Of a stretch of 64,000 nucleotides of DNA, positions 12,501 through 21,724 are shown one piece after another. The position numbers and the translations under genes were made by a program. Under the pieces are notes generated by a model. It was not told the origin of the DNA. It worked only from the letters and a program-made list of their open reading frames with translations, and searched no databases. Source of the DNA: Mytilus edulis (taxonomy: Eukaryota; Mollusca; Bivalvia; Mytilida; Mytilidae); NCBI RefSeq assembly GCF_963676685.1, contig NC_092349.1, positions 61,889,881-61,953,880 on the forward strand, read 5' to 3'. Position 1 is the first letter of the stretch; each line of letters begins with the position of its first letter.

Positions 12501-15011
12501 GTAACAATTAGCTTAATGCATTATCAGAAACATGTGTGTAAATACTCTCATCATAGATACCAGAATTTACTTCTGTATGTGCGCTGGACGCCGGTTCGTC
12601 TACAAACAATTCATCAGTGACGTTCTAATAAAAATATGTTAAAAAAGCCAAATAAAGAAGAAGTTAAAAAGCATTAAGAACCAAAAAATCCTGAACGTTT
12701 TGCTAAGGTATTGTAAATTAACGCTTTCCATGTAATGTTAATAGTCGACAATAAATTAAAATCTTACCTTACAAGTCCTCTTCATTACTTGCTACATAAA
12801 CTATTAAATAAACATAACCATCAAATTGTACGGATACGAAAAAAAAATTTGAGCATGGCTAGTTTATAAATGAATAAATGATAAAGTCATGTGATCATCT
12901 TTGACGAGTTCTTAAACTTTACAGGTATCAACAGGCGAACAGCTATATGCATTCATCAGTTCTACCTTACTACCATTCATGTTTCCAAAACTTTCTATTA
13001 ATAATGTTGGATTAAATGCATACGCAAGATTGTTCACACAAGATCAAATACATTTTAAAGTAGGACCGGTGAGACTGAGACAGCTACGAGTCAAAGAAGG
13101 TAAGTGCCTCTTTTTTCTTAAATGTGTATTAGTAACAACAATTCTGATTTAATTATTTTGTTAAGCCAACCATTTAAAATGTAAATATTCTTTTATTAAT
13201 ATCCAATGTGATTAGATTTGAAACCAACTATAAAATGATGATGGTTGAATCTAGAATTTAAACAAAAAATTATATATATTATATATATATAGCATGCTAA
13301 TAAAATCAGATTCGAAGTTATATGAAACTTCAAATTCATAAAAAAAAAGTTAAATATATTTTTTATATACTTGAAGTTTTATAAAAAGCAAGTGTTCATT
13401 TTATAAAAAATGTTCATAAGTGCACTGCGGTTGGGTCATTTTCTTTCTGAACACTTAACATGCTAAATAGTCGTTATTTTCCTAGTTCAGTGATCTGTTC
13501 TACGAGACATAGTGTAAGAACTCTGACAATCGCACGCAGGCAGTGCGTGAGAAAACCGTGATGAAAGAATGTTATCAATCTTGCACTGGAGGTTAATACT
13601 TATGACTAATTTTCAAGAACAAATTAAATACAACAAATCATTTAACAGATACACAATTGTTTTGATTCTTGTTTTAGATTCTTGTCCTGAGTCCGTCTTG
13701 CTGAACGTTACAACCCAATGTTATGATAAATATTCGCTGGTAGCCGAGGATGAAGACAGTTATTGTGTTGGATGGAAAGGTCCACCGTGTGCAGCTGACG
13801 AATCGGTGTACAAAATATCGTCTGCTTCGTGGAAACACGTGTCATCTTCAGATATATGGGGTCTCCCAATTACGGGAAAGCATGCTCTCTACGGCGGAGG
13901 CGGGTTTATAGCTGACTTGAATGTAAACCTACAGATATCCAATCAAATGATTGAGGAAATATTAAAATATTCATGGATTGATCGCCAGACACGAGCTATT
14001 TTCATTGAGTTTACACTGTTTAATGTAGACGAGAATGTTTTTATACATGTAACTTTGCTAAATGAGTTTCCGGAAACTGGAGGAGTATTAACGTCACATG
14101 TTATCAAACAGTTTAGACCTTATCAACATGTAGGAGGTGTAGGAATATTAACTTTTATTTGCGAAATAATAGCTGTTATTGGTATTTCCATATTTTGCGT
14201 TAAGAAGATCATCTATATACATCGCACTGGAAAGAAATCATTGCAGGATATATGGAATATATTAGATGTTGTCATAATTTTACTATTTCTCTTATGTACG
14301 ATAACATATATTGGACGATTGGTAAATATAAGCCTTTCTATGGATAAATTTCAGAGAAACAAACTAAAATTTGTAAATTTCAGTCATATTGTATTATGGG
14401 ATGATCTATTTAATATTTTCTTAGCGTGTGATATATTTTTCATTACGCTTCGACTGATGAGAATACTGAATTTCAACAACAGAATAAAACGCATGGGATA
14501 TATCTTCTCTCACGTGAGCAAGGATGTATCAGGTTGTTTGTGTATGTTTGTTGTCGTACATCTAGCATTTGTGTGTTTTGGTTACCTTATCTTTGGGCGA
14601 CATTTAGAAACATATAAAAACATGTTTGTTGCTGCCACGACGCTTACAAATGCTATTATTGGTAAAAACACCATTAATGATTTGTTTGTTATAGAACCCA
14701 TTCTTGGTCGCTTGTATTATTTCATGTTTGTTGTGTTTCTGTTATGGGTTATAATGACGATGTTGAACGCAACTTTAAATGTTGGAATATCTAAAGCGAA
14801 AACAAACTTTATAAAAAAATCTTCAGTCATTAATGCTAAACATATGTGGAGTGTGGTGGCAGAAGCGATAGAAGTTTTCATACCATTCGACCTGCAACGT
14901 AAGAAAAACACAAACCTTCAACGATATAAAGTAACAAAGGATACATCATTCATTGCTGAAGAAATTTGCAAAGAAAAACGTGAACCGGTTATATATTTTG
15001 ATAACTATTAA
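3120..15011 (+). CDS. polycystin-1-family protein, 3' part of gene in ten exons
   Basis: Ten exons (3120-3573, 4188-4318, 5412-5645, 6446-6634, 7905-8065, 9177-9810, 11190-11322, 12164-12417, 12925-13099, 13678-15011) join with agreeing phases into 1233 codons with one terminal stop. Domain order: GAIN-like extracellular segment (residues about 1-195), GPS region (196-225), first membrane span (about 240-265), PLAT domain (about 280-400), membrane spans 2-6 (about 440-685), polycystin/TOP extracellular domain (about 695-900) and a six-span channel module (from about 685) with pore helix near residue 1110. Eleven spans plus PLAT is the architecture of the PKD1/PKD1L group, not PKD2. Known family members are large receptor-channel proteins in cilia, sperm or sensory cells, often paired with PKD2-type subunits; the role here is not known. 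Upstream exons and the start codon are outside the window. No C-terminal coiled coil was seen. Confidence 0.93.
4188..4318 (+). CDS. polycystin exon: pre-GPS segment
   Basis: Acceptor TTTTGAAG, donor AAA/GTAAGTC. Reads GNGTISRRRRSVPAT and then VGCRVWDDSKQTWDKSSC, the CxxWDE...W...GC-type stretch that begins the GPS in this family. The tetra-arginine RRRRS could be a basic processing site, but that is only an inference from its form. Confidence 0.88.
4945..5035 (-). repeat. Penelope-like 3'-tail fragment in a polycystin intron
   Basis: Reverse-orientation copy of the tail seen at 2460-2620: GGCAACATTAGTATACCGCT, GAAACTCATAAATCGATAAG and AACAAATCCAGGTTACAAA. Confidence 0.6.
5412..5645 (+). CDS. 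polycystin exon: GPS remnant and first membrane span
   Basis: Acceptor TTTCAG, donor AGG/GTATGT, phase 0 at both ends. Reads VCLCTNPPGNSF, then TTFYVPPNTIDF, matching the conserved post-GPS xxPNxxDF block. A hydrophobic span follows (AVFVTVICLLVVYMLLSVW) and a basic stretch AYRQDKKDPSR. The HL-T/S cleavage tripeptide expected between the second GPS cysteine and the F is absent. Confidence 0.93.
6446..6634 (+). CDS. polycystin exon: first half of PLAT domain
   Basis: Acceptor TTTTAG, donor AAG/GTGATT, 63 codons, phase 0. Reads YLYIVTAYTGLRRHAGTTSK, the very characteristic opening of the PLAT (LH2) domain in polycystin-1-like proteins, followed by VRFMVVDGDALKSKKV. PLAT is the cytoplasmic loop between spans 1 and 2. 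Confidence 0.95.
7050..7200. repeat. 151-bp near-perfect palindrome (hairpin or MITE-like)
   Basis: Left arm from GGAATGACTGTAATATTTTT is mirrored by the right arm ending ATTACAGTCATTTCTT. The inner arms GGTGCACACTG and CAGTGTGCACC flank a short centre around 7120-7128 with GCGCG. It lies in the intron between the two PLAT exons. The following 160 bp (with TGATGACGTCACGGTCACAT and CAGCCAATCAGAAGACG) may belong to the same repeat family. Confidence 0.85.
7905..8065 (+). CDS. polycystin exon: second half of PLAT domain
   Basis: Acceptor ATGACAG, donor AAA/GTAAGA leaving phase 2. Contains RRFVMSMSKRI, LKIWHDNSGIGKHASWYLNR and TLEDIQTNE, all standard PLAT features. Confidence 0.95.
8844..9035 (+). 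repeat. dispersed 'CATCAGTGACG' repeat copy
   Basis: Starts AAAGGTACCAAGATTATAAT, then GTACGCCAGACGCGCATTTC and ACTCATCAGTGACGCTCATA, then a tail with ACAAGTACAAAGTTGACGAG. One of the two most complete copies; it sits in the intron before the 9177 exon. Confidence 0.75.
9177..9810 (+). CDS. polycystin exon: PLAT end and membrane spans 2-5
   Basis: Acceptor TTCTTTTAG; its first G completes the split lysine codon. Donor AAA/GTAAGT. Ends PLAT with FNFVCNNWLSLDHEDGNIEC, then an exposed loop, then SVLLRPESGVFTRIQRLACC leading into the TNAMFYG span typical of the family, two more hydrophobic spans, and the start of a fourth (LLCFFLSFFQSIFLIDPLK). Confidence 0.95.
9811..11189 (+). other. polycystin intron, no feature recognised
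   Basis: 1.38-kb AT-rich intron between spans 5a and 5b. I see no second gene and none of the repeat families described elsewhere. The segment 10830-10930 is less AT-rich, with a GTGACGTGACGTTG motif of unknown meaning. Confidence 0.6.
11190..11322 (+). CDS. polycystin exon: end of span 5 and cytoplasmic loop
   Basis: Acceptor TTATTACAG, donor AACG/GTCAGT, phase 0 in and phase 1 out. Reads IIFMSIILSWIVQP and a polar loop ending NWDYN. The split codon joins the next exon as Glu. Open reading continues past the donor to 11441 but has no family resemblance, so the donor is preferred. Confidence 0.88.
12164..12417 (+). CDS. polycystin exon: linker and span 6 (channel S1)
   Basis: Acceptor CTAATGCAG. 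Reads NPLRPEHVQKLRKKRQLLMQ, then ITELILYLIFLAILYVISFS and NRDPFWYY, the standard linker, channel S1 and NRDP motif. The exon ends at CAG/GTAAGA, and this consensus donor is then repeated several times (see the 12415-12505 feature). Confidence 0.95.
12415..12505 (+). repeat. tandem array of consensus 5' splice sites
   Basis: CAG/GTAAGA occurs at the exon end (GT at 12418) and again with GT at 12432, 12445, 12459, 12473 and 12487, followed by a weaker CGGTAACA at 12501. Spacing is 14, 13, 14, 14, 14, 14 bp. Only the first keeps the downstream frame. The second would add 14 nt and shift frame, and the later ones include an in-frame TAA at 12433-12435. Either a neutral short tandem duplication of the exon/intron junction or a functional donor cluster. 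Confidence 0.9.
12560..12740 (+). repeat. dispersed 'CATCAGTGACG' repeat, diverged copy
   Basis: Contains GCGCTGGACGCCGGTTCGTC and TTCATCAGTGACGTTCTAAT, then AAAGCATTAAGAACC and CTGAACGTTTTGCTAAGG, parallel to the 8844 copy. It lies in the intron after the splice-donor array. Confidence 0.6.
12925..13099 (+). CDS. polycystin exon: polycystin (TOP) domain, part 1
   Basis: Acceptor CTTTACAG, donor GAAG/GTAAGT leaving phase 1. Ends with VGPVRLRQLRVKE, the near-invariant xGxxRLRQxRV motif of polycystin channel extracellular domains. Confidence 0.96.
13678..15011 (+). CDS. polycystin terminal exon: TOP domain part 2 and channel
   Basis: Acceptor TTGTTTTAG; the split codon is Asp of DSCPESV. Contains YCVGWKGPPC, YGGGGFIADLNVNLQ (the xGGGxxxDL motif), then five hydrophobic spans: VGILTFICEIIAVIGISIFC, IWNILDVVIILLFLLCTITY, LWDDLFNIFLACDIFFITLR, VSGCLCMFVVVHLAFVCFGY and RLYYFMFVVFLLWVIMTMLN. 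The pore region between the last two reads MFVAATTLTNAIIGKN. The cytoplasmic tail is about 75 residues, basic, and ends EPVIYFDNY. The open frame continues upstream to 13569, but those residues are intronic by family comparison and by the acceptor. Confidence 0.96.
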
Positions 15012-15193
15012 ATATGGATAGTCAGTGAAGAGTCAACATCTAATAGTTAGCGAACCTTTAACTTGAAACGTGTAGTGCTTATCATACTGATTCTTAAATA
15101 ACTGCCAATGGACTATACCACCTGTACATAAAATATTTTTATATGGATACGATATGTATTTTTCAAACTTGGAGTACAGATATATAGTTTATG

Positions 15194-15199
15194 AATAAA
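15194..15199 (+). promoter_or_regulatory. candidate polyadenylation signal of the polycystin gene
   Basis: AATAAA lies 183 bp after the stop codon in an AT-rich 3' region; it is the first canonical hexamer downstream. Confidence 0.5.
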
Positions 15200-15600
15200 T
15201 TGATGTTAAAAATTAGAAATGTATATGTACATCACAATCAATCAACAAAAAGTACATTAAGAGCACCCTATTGGCACGACCAACGTGCATTGTTAAAAAT
15301 AACACATGTGATTGACACTTACATCGTATGACTAAACAGCTTCATAACATTTCGATGTATACGGGTGATGTTCTGTTACTCATAATCAACATTTAGTGAG
15401 TTCTTACAGCCATATTTTAAAAGGTCTTTCTAGCCACGTTGCCAAAGGAATTTTAGATTTATGATACTACTGAAACTGTAAGGCCTTTTCATGTTTGTAT
15501 CTTTTACAAAGATTGAAAACTTCACTCATTAATCAAAGACAATCGTGGTTATTTTTACTTTTCATTTCTCAGCAGCAAGATGTAACTTATCCAATACGCC
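15200..15600. other. intergenic, nothing recognised
   Basis: Downstream of the polycystin gene; AT-rich, without a gene or a repeat I can match within the window. Confidence 0.5.
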
Positions 15601-15603
15601 ATT

Positions 15604-15905
15604 TTTATGCCCCACCTACGATAGTAGAGGGGCATTATGTTTTCTGGTCTGTGCGTCCGTTCGTCCGTCTGCCCGTCCGTCCGTCCGTTCGTTCGTCCGT
15701 CTGTCCCGCTTCAGGTTAACGTTTTTGGTCAAGGTAGTTTTTGATGAAGCTGAAGTCCAATCGACTTCAAACTTAGTATACATGTTGCCTATGATATGAT
15801 CTTTTTAATTTTAATGCCAAATTAGAGGGTTTACCCCAATTTCACGGTCCACTGAACATAGAAAATGATAGTGCGAGTGGGGCATTCGTGTACTGGGGAC
15901 ACATT
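15604..15905 (+). repeat. dispersed element with GGGGCAT ends and internal CGTC-rich minisatellite
   Basis: Runs from ATGCCCCACCTACGATAGTA through a (CGTCCGTTCGTC)-like tract at 15655-15715 to AGTGCGAGTGGGGCATTCGT and the flank ACTGGGGACACATTC. The GCCCC/GGGGC edges suggest short inverted ends. The same family occurs at 28425-28870. The arginine/proline-rich short reading frames here are translations of the simple repeat. Confidence 0.7.
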
Positions 15906-16059
15906 CTTGTTTATGTGTATTTTTCTGGTGTCACGAATTTGTTTTGTTCTCTTCAACTTACGAGATTTGAATGTCACCTTGGTATCTTATTACTTTGTTT
16001 TAACGTCAATGCTTTTTTCCACTATGTAAACTTTATTAACAGATTTTCTGATATAAAGT

Positions 16060-16190
16060 TTTCAAAGGTACCAGGTTTATAATTTAATGCGCCAAAGTGC
16101 GTTTCGCCTTCATAAGACTCATCAGTGACGATCAGATCAAAACAGTTATAAAGGCAAACAAGTACAAAGTTGAAGAGCATGGAAACTGTT
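16060..16190 (+). repeat. dispersed 'CATCAGTGACG' repeat copy
   Basis: AAAGGTACCAGGTTTATAAT, GCGCCAAAGTGCGTTTCGCC, GACTCATCAGTGACGATCAG and ACAAGTACAAAGTTGAAGAG match the 8844 copy in order. Confidence 0.7.
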
Positions 16191-16573
16191 CTAATTGATT
16201 TATAATGAAGCCTGACTGAAATCGATGCTACATAAGTTTTACGGTGCTCATTGTAAAACGGTTGACAAAATCCTAAATGTTTTATATCATTACTATCGGC
16301 GTATCCCGTGACCTTACTTTTTAAATACCAGAGTAGTCGGTTCATCTGTAAATTTACTACTTGATTCTTTTATTCTTGATTGTAATATTTTGAGTACCGG
16401 GTGTTGTTCGAGTTATGCATGTTCAGCAAGAGAGGTGTACCTTGTCAATGTACCAGATTCTGCTCCTTTATGGAGTTAATGCGACTCTCCGAGTATTTCC
16501 TTAATTACCTTTTTTTATCTTCCTCATGTTTATTCTTAATTAGTTAATGAGATTATAATTAGTTACATGTATC

Positions 16574-16665
16574 AAAGGTACCAGGATTATAATTTAGTAC
16601 GCAAGACGCGCGTCTCGTCTACATAAGACCCATCAGTGACGCTCATATCAAAATATTTATAGGTG
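16574..16665 (+). repeat. dispersed 'CATCAGTGACG' repeat, short copy
   Basis: CAAAGGTACCAGGATTATAA, GTACGCAAGACGCGCGTCTC and CCCATCAGTGACGCTCATAT; truncated soon after AAATATTTATA. Confidence 0.7.
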
Positions 16666-16669
16666 AACT

Positions 16670-18625
16670 ATTTTCATTGTTTGTTTCTTCCTCATGTATA
16701 TATTCTATTTTAATTTCTCATCTTACATATATGTAATACAGTCGTCATTAGTATCCGTTTTCTTTTACAAATATCTTCTCCTCTTTAACTACAAGGTCAA
16801 TTTAAGAAAAAAGACTTTGTGACGATCATTATTGAAATAGTTATTTTAAAAGCTGAGTCCAATGACCCTGCTTGTCAATCAACTTTTATGCATATGACAT
16901 GGTTAGAAATAGAATATAGGATTAATGTGAAAGGTTCGTCCATTGTCTTGTAAACTGTTAAAATTTGAGAAAATTAGACAGAGGGTAATACTGGTTAAGA
17001 ATATTGAGATCTACATACAAATATGAAGGGATTTTTCGGAAGGAGTTATTGTCATTTAAGCAAGATTTTAACTAATTGTATGCGTTTTTTTGTTGTTGTT
17101 GTTTATTACATAATGAAAGCTATAATAGATATGGAAACTGCCGATATGAAATTATATGCAAGACAAGATCTACGAAAACGTTAATTTACCTGAAGTCATA
17201 GGTCTATGAATTTTGGAATTTGTACCGAATATATCAAAACTGAAATAAATAAATATAACAGTATTGTTTATGATCATTTTTAGTACAATGGTACCCATCC
17301 GTTCCTATTTTGCTATGTTGGTGAGCAAACTGGATCATCGGACACAATATTGAAGCTTGATATCAAAATGATGAATAAGACCAATTTCTTTTTTTTCGCT
17401 TATTTTTTGTTTTGCAAGATGTTGCTTAGATTTTTTGTATGTAATATTGCGCAGGATATGCGCCTTTGAAATTGGCACTGCTGTTATAACCGAATACTTT
17501 GTAGGAGTTATATAATTATCCTCCCAAACCTTGTTTTCTTGCGATTGCATCTTCTCTTGAACCGTTTCAGATATCGGCAAATTTATTTTCCTAAGTTGCT
17601 CATTTAATCCTCATGATGTTTTATCCTATTTGACCGACGCGAAACAAAGACTCCATATGAGATTTAGGTCTCCTGTATTTGACATAAGTGATATACAAAT
17701 GTATATGTTCTAAGTTTGCATAAATGATTTTATCCATAACTAAATCGCCAGGGATGCGTACATTTTTGTAAATACATTTCAACGTTAGAAGCTATACCCC
17801 CAGAAGGGGTATCGACCAAGGACTAGTAAATGAAATAAACACATCCTATATTTCTTGTGTCTTAAGAGCTTTACAGCTGGATACACCATCATCAGATACG
17901 CTCAAACCTATATAATTAAAAGCCAATGGTGCGTTTATACGCTGCAACGACAGAAGCTATATGTATTTAATAATAAGACACCTAAACAGAAAAGCAAAAT
18001 TCTTCTTACGTCAACTTTTCCTGAAGGAGTTGAAACCTTAGTTGTTTCATTATTTCTTTACTTGTGAACAGGCAATTATAGTAAGTATATGTAAGATAAA
18101 ATGTCTACTGAGTTGGTGATAATTGGGAATTTTGGGACCTCAATACGTTTCAATTTCGTACTTTATCTGGCCTTTTGATTTTTTTATTCGAGCTTTATGA
18201 TGAGTCTTTTGAAGACCAAACGTGCTTCTGCCGTACAGAATTTTACTCCTAGTATCTGATGAGTTCATTTGTCCATATGACTCAGAATCTTCGTTTCTTA
18301 AAATTTTCATGGAACCAAATAAGTCAATTTCAGACTTTTATTGCGAATGTTTTTTTTATTATTATTGTTATTTTTACTTACTTAATTTGCATTAGTTTTT
18401 TTCACATTTTCATTCGTTGTAATCAACTAGACATTTTTAATTACTGACATAGACATAATGAAGAAATCAATTAAAAATACTCACATATTACATATTTGAA
18501 TAAAAGGACCGTTATCTCTTAAGTTAGTTAATTGGACAACTGAAACACTATTTTGTTTTATTTATTTTTTTTATATAAAACGGGAATATTGATTTCCGGA
18601 ATGTTACAATATGCGGTTTAAAGTT
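16670..18625. other. non-coding stretch, one repeat copy, no gene
   Basis: AT-rich sequence. A reverse copy of the 'CATCAGTGACG' family can be seen at about 18120-18255 (GAGCTTTATGATGAGTCTTT, ACCAAACGTGCTTCTGCCGT). Otherwise only short reading frames without family resemblance. Confidence 0.5.
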
Positions 18626-18629
18626 CATA

Positions 18630-18740
18630 TACAGTACTAAAAAAGAAAAATCACCCAAATACTGAACTCCGAGGAAAATTCAATAAGGAAAGTCCCAATA
18701 TCAAAAGCCCAAACACATCAAACGAATGCATAACAGATTT
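18630..18740 (+). repeat. fragment of a dispersed repeat beside the BEL element
   Basis: The block AAATACTGAACTCCGAGGAA with AAAGTCCCAATATC and CAAACACATCAAACGAATG looks like a repeat I associate with mussel sequence; no second copy is in this window. It lies just upstream of the BEL insertion site. Confidence 0.4.
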
Positions 18741-18758
18741 GCATTACACGTACAGATA

Positions 18759-18765
18759 TAAATAC
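18759..18765. repeat. left target-site duplication of the BEL/Pao element
   Basis: TAAATAC here precedes the 5' LTR and recurs at 35681-35687 after the 3' LTR. BEL/Pao elements normally make a 4-6 bp duplication, so AATAC is likely the true one, with the extra bases shared by the LTR end. Confidence 0.75.
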
Positions 18766-19574
18766 TGTAGCGGCCAAATTTGAGAACTTTGAGAACAAAA
18801 CCATTGTTGCCTATTGTTGTATTTTTTGGTAATTAGTGATATTTATTTTACTTAAATGAACCCCTTCAGGGAATTTGCACGAAACGTGCTTGGTTAAAAT
18901 CTTTGATTATGATGAAAATAAGGAATACCAGAGTTAGCTACTTCAGAAAACGACCTCCTTTTGTAGAGAGCATAAGGTAGGGTAGATAACTCCAGGAAAA
19001 AATGACTTTAAAATTGCTTAGGTCATCACTCTTATTACGCACGGGAATCACGACGGTTGGTTATACCTATTATAATTTATTGAACAACTTATTTTGACTT
19101 GAAAGGATATTGCATGACAATGATATAACACAATTAATATAAATACAGGTAAAAATTATTTTTGAAGCATGTTATTTGAGAAAAAGCGATTTCTTATGAA
19201 GAGTTTTTCGGAAGAAGCCAGAGTCAACCAATATGGTATGTTTCTTTTATTTATTACAGATAAATTATCTTTCATGATTAAAGTAAGAAATTTTGAGTTT
19301 AATTGATGTAAAACTGATAAAACTTGACCTTGATAATTTGGCAATTATTTACCGTAAATGTTCATGATATTACTTTTTTGAAAGAGAACAAGTGTATGTT
19401 ACTACCGTAAATGTTATGATAGATGCACTTTTGTATTGTATTATAGTTAAGAAAATGCTACTTTTGATAGTAGAATCTAGTGTGTTTTATCTTTTATTTT
19501 GTAGTTAATCTTTTCGTACCTGATTAAAGAGAATTGAACGGAAGGAATTAGTATTTTATTTGGTATAGACATCA
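18766..19574 (+). repeat. 5' LTR of the BEL/Pao element
   Basis: Matches the 3' LTR from TGTAGCGGCCAAATTTGAGA to TAGACATCA. It is longer (809 against 531 bp) because of a 290-bp stretch at 18934-19223 bounded by CCAGAG direct repeats, and it lacks about 22 bp present near 35222-35245. Confidence 0.9.
18934..19223. mobile_element. 290-bp insertion in the 5' LTR only
   Basis: Absent from the 3' LTR, where CCAGAG is followed directly by TCAACCAATATGG. CCAGAG is present on both sides (18928-18933 and 19218-19223), as expected of a 6-bp target duplication. A deletion in the 3' LTR between CCAGAG repeats would give the same picture. Confidence 0.65.
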
Positions 19575-19592
19575 TATCATTAATATATTGAC

Positions 19593-21683
19593 ATGGATTT
19601 AACAGAAAGCGACACCAAACCTACTAAAGATGAAGAAAGTGCAAATATAATAGACACAAATGTAATTGAAGAAAGTGCAAATATAAAAGACACAAATGTA
19701 ATTGAAGAAAGTGCAAATATAAAAGACACAAATGTAACGGAAGAAACTACCAGTACGACTACATGTAGTTTGGAATCAGAACATGTAGATGGTGCAAGAG
19801 CAAGATTATTATCAGAAAAAGGACAACAATACGAATTTGATAAGCTTGCCCCATAGTTATGGTGGCTTAAATCGTCTTTCTGAAAACAATATTGATCTAA
19901 TAGCAGACAAAGCACCATATGATACCATCAAAGGGAAGTATTCAATATGGATAGACAAATATGAGATGTTCATAGAACAACACCAAAACATCATGCCTAA
20001 GATAGGTCATGAGGAAGACAAAGAATCATATATGATGGTTTTCCAAGAAAGAGATGAATCTTTACGTGAGATCATGAAATCAATAGAAAAAATTTTCAAC
20101 GCTATCTGCAAAGAAAATAAACAAACACTAAGGTAAAAAAGTGTAATTAGTAAACTATCATCACTTTCAAGATCAAGTTTATCATCGCAAAGGTTTAACG
20201 AAGAACAAAAACGAGTTGAATTTTAGAAAAAAATTGGCAGCACTTAAAAGAAAGAAAGACATTGAGTTAGCAAAGTTAAAATTAAAATTAGAAGAAGAAG
20301 CAGAATTGCAACTCGACACCGACACTGATATAGCTATAGTACATGCAAAAACTATTAGACAAGTATGAAAATCTTGAAGTTGAATCAAATAGTACATGTA
20401 GTACTCACGTTGTCAAAGTACAATCAAAACCAAAGAAATCTGACACTGCACAAAACAAAACAGCTGTGAATTATAACGTAATGGCAAAACCGTTTGTACC
20501 AAAGAACGAGATAAAAGAAGTACTCGAAATTAGACCAGTTAAAGCCCTAAAGGTCAATAAAATGATATCTACCGCAAACAACACACATTTGCAAGAACCT
20601 AAAAATGAACATAATACGACTGTGATATCCAGTATTAAACATGATGAAAATATGAACAATATTCAGGCTAATACAGTGGAAAGTAGTATGTCTGCAGTAG
20701 TGAAACACTTACGAAAACCTACACCTGATATTAAGAAATTTGGAGGAAATCCTTTAGAATACAGAATGTTTTATAAACAATTTCAAGCAAGACTAGTTGC
20801 AAATACAGATAACAAGGAGGAGAAAATGACTTACATATGGCGAAGCAAGCAAAGTAGTAAGTGGATTCAATCATTTAACAGGCGAACATGCATATAGTGC
20901 AGCAATCAAACAACTAGAAGAAAGATACGGATATACAGAAGTTATTGCAAATGCATTCATTAAAAGAGCACTAGAGTGGCCTACCATACAAGCTGGAGAT
21001 TCAAAGTCACTTGATAATTTCTCTTTATTTTTGATTGAAATCAATGTGAAAACGCAACTGAGAGCATGGAAGCTATGCATATTCTTGAATACTCTGAGAA
21101 CATTAAACGACTAATGATTAAATTACCATTCTACTTTTATGATCGATGGAGAAATGTAGTTATGCGAACAAAGGAAAAGAAAGAGTCAGTAACATTTACA
21201 CACTTTGTGCAGGTTGTTAAACAGGAACCTAATAAGGCCAATGACCCAACTTATGGTAATATAGCGGTTTCTGCAAAACAGAATAATACAAGAGACCAGA
21301 AGGCTAAAAATGTGACTGATAACAAATCGAAACAGACTCAAAGGATGAGCTTTGCCACAGATGTTAAAAACGAACACGATAAGCATGTAAATGAACTGAA
21401 ATGTACCTACTGTGGAAACTGTCATAAATTAGAAGATTGCAAAAGCATACTATCTTTGAGTTATAGAAACCGTTATGAACATTTAAAGAGCAAAGATCAT
21501 TGTTTTGGTTGTCTCAAAATAGGACACAGAACAGTTAACTTTAAAATGCGGGCCACATGCCTCATTTGTAACAAAAGACATTCGACCTTACTTCACGACA
21601 AAGACAAAGTACCAAGATATGTTACACCAATGAAACAGAGTGAACGTTCGACAGATGTGGAAAACAAGACTAGCGCGTCATAA
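19593..21683 (+). pseudogene. BEL/Pao gag relic with zinc knuckles
   Basis: Gag reading starts at ATG 19593 and changes frame near 19850, 20135-20340, 20850 and 21060. The N-terminus has three tandem 12-residue repeats (ESANIKDTNVIE type, 19632-19739). The middle shows a DUF1759-like segment (KPTPDIKKFGGNPLEYRMFY, then LEERYGYTEVIANAFIKRAL). The end has zinc-binding motifs: a complete CX2CX3HX4C (CTYCGNCHKLEDC) and a second knuckle (CFGCLKIGHRTVNF) whose last cysteine is replaced by Phe. Several breaks make it non-functional. Confidence 0.88.
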
Positions 21684-21724
21684 GCTATTTATCAGATAGT
21701 AACAGCCAAGGAGGGGCTGGAGAT

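Noticed and set aside
13569..13677. Open frame upstream of the terminal polycystin exon, with an ATG-like start giving a 480-residue protein
   Set aside because: The residues before DSCPESV have no family match, a good TTGTTTTAG acceptor is present, and phase agrees with the exon ending at 13099. The stretch is intron that happens to be open.
15495..15799. Two overlapping frames rich in RPSV and VRP
   Set aside because: They translate the CGTC-rich simple repeat of a dispersed element.
19577..19600. tRNA primer-binding site after the 5' LTR
   Set aside because: The expected complement of a tRNA 3' end (TGG...) directly after the LTR is not there; the nearest TGG is 17 bp away and unconvincing.
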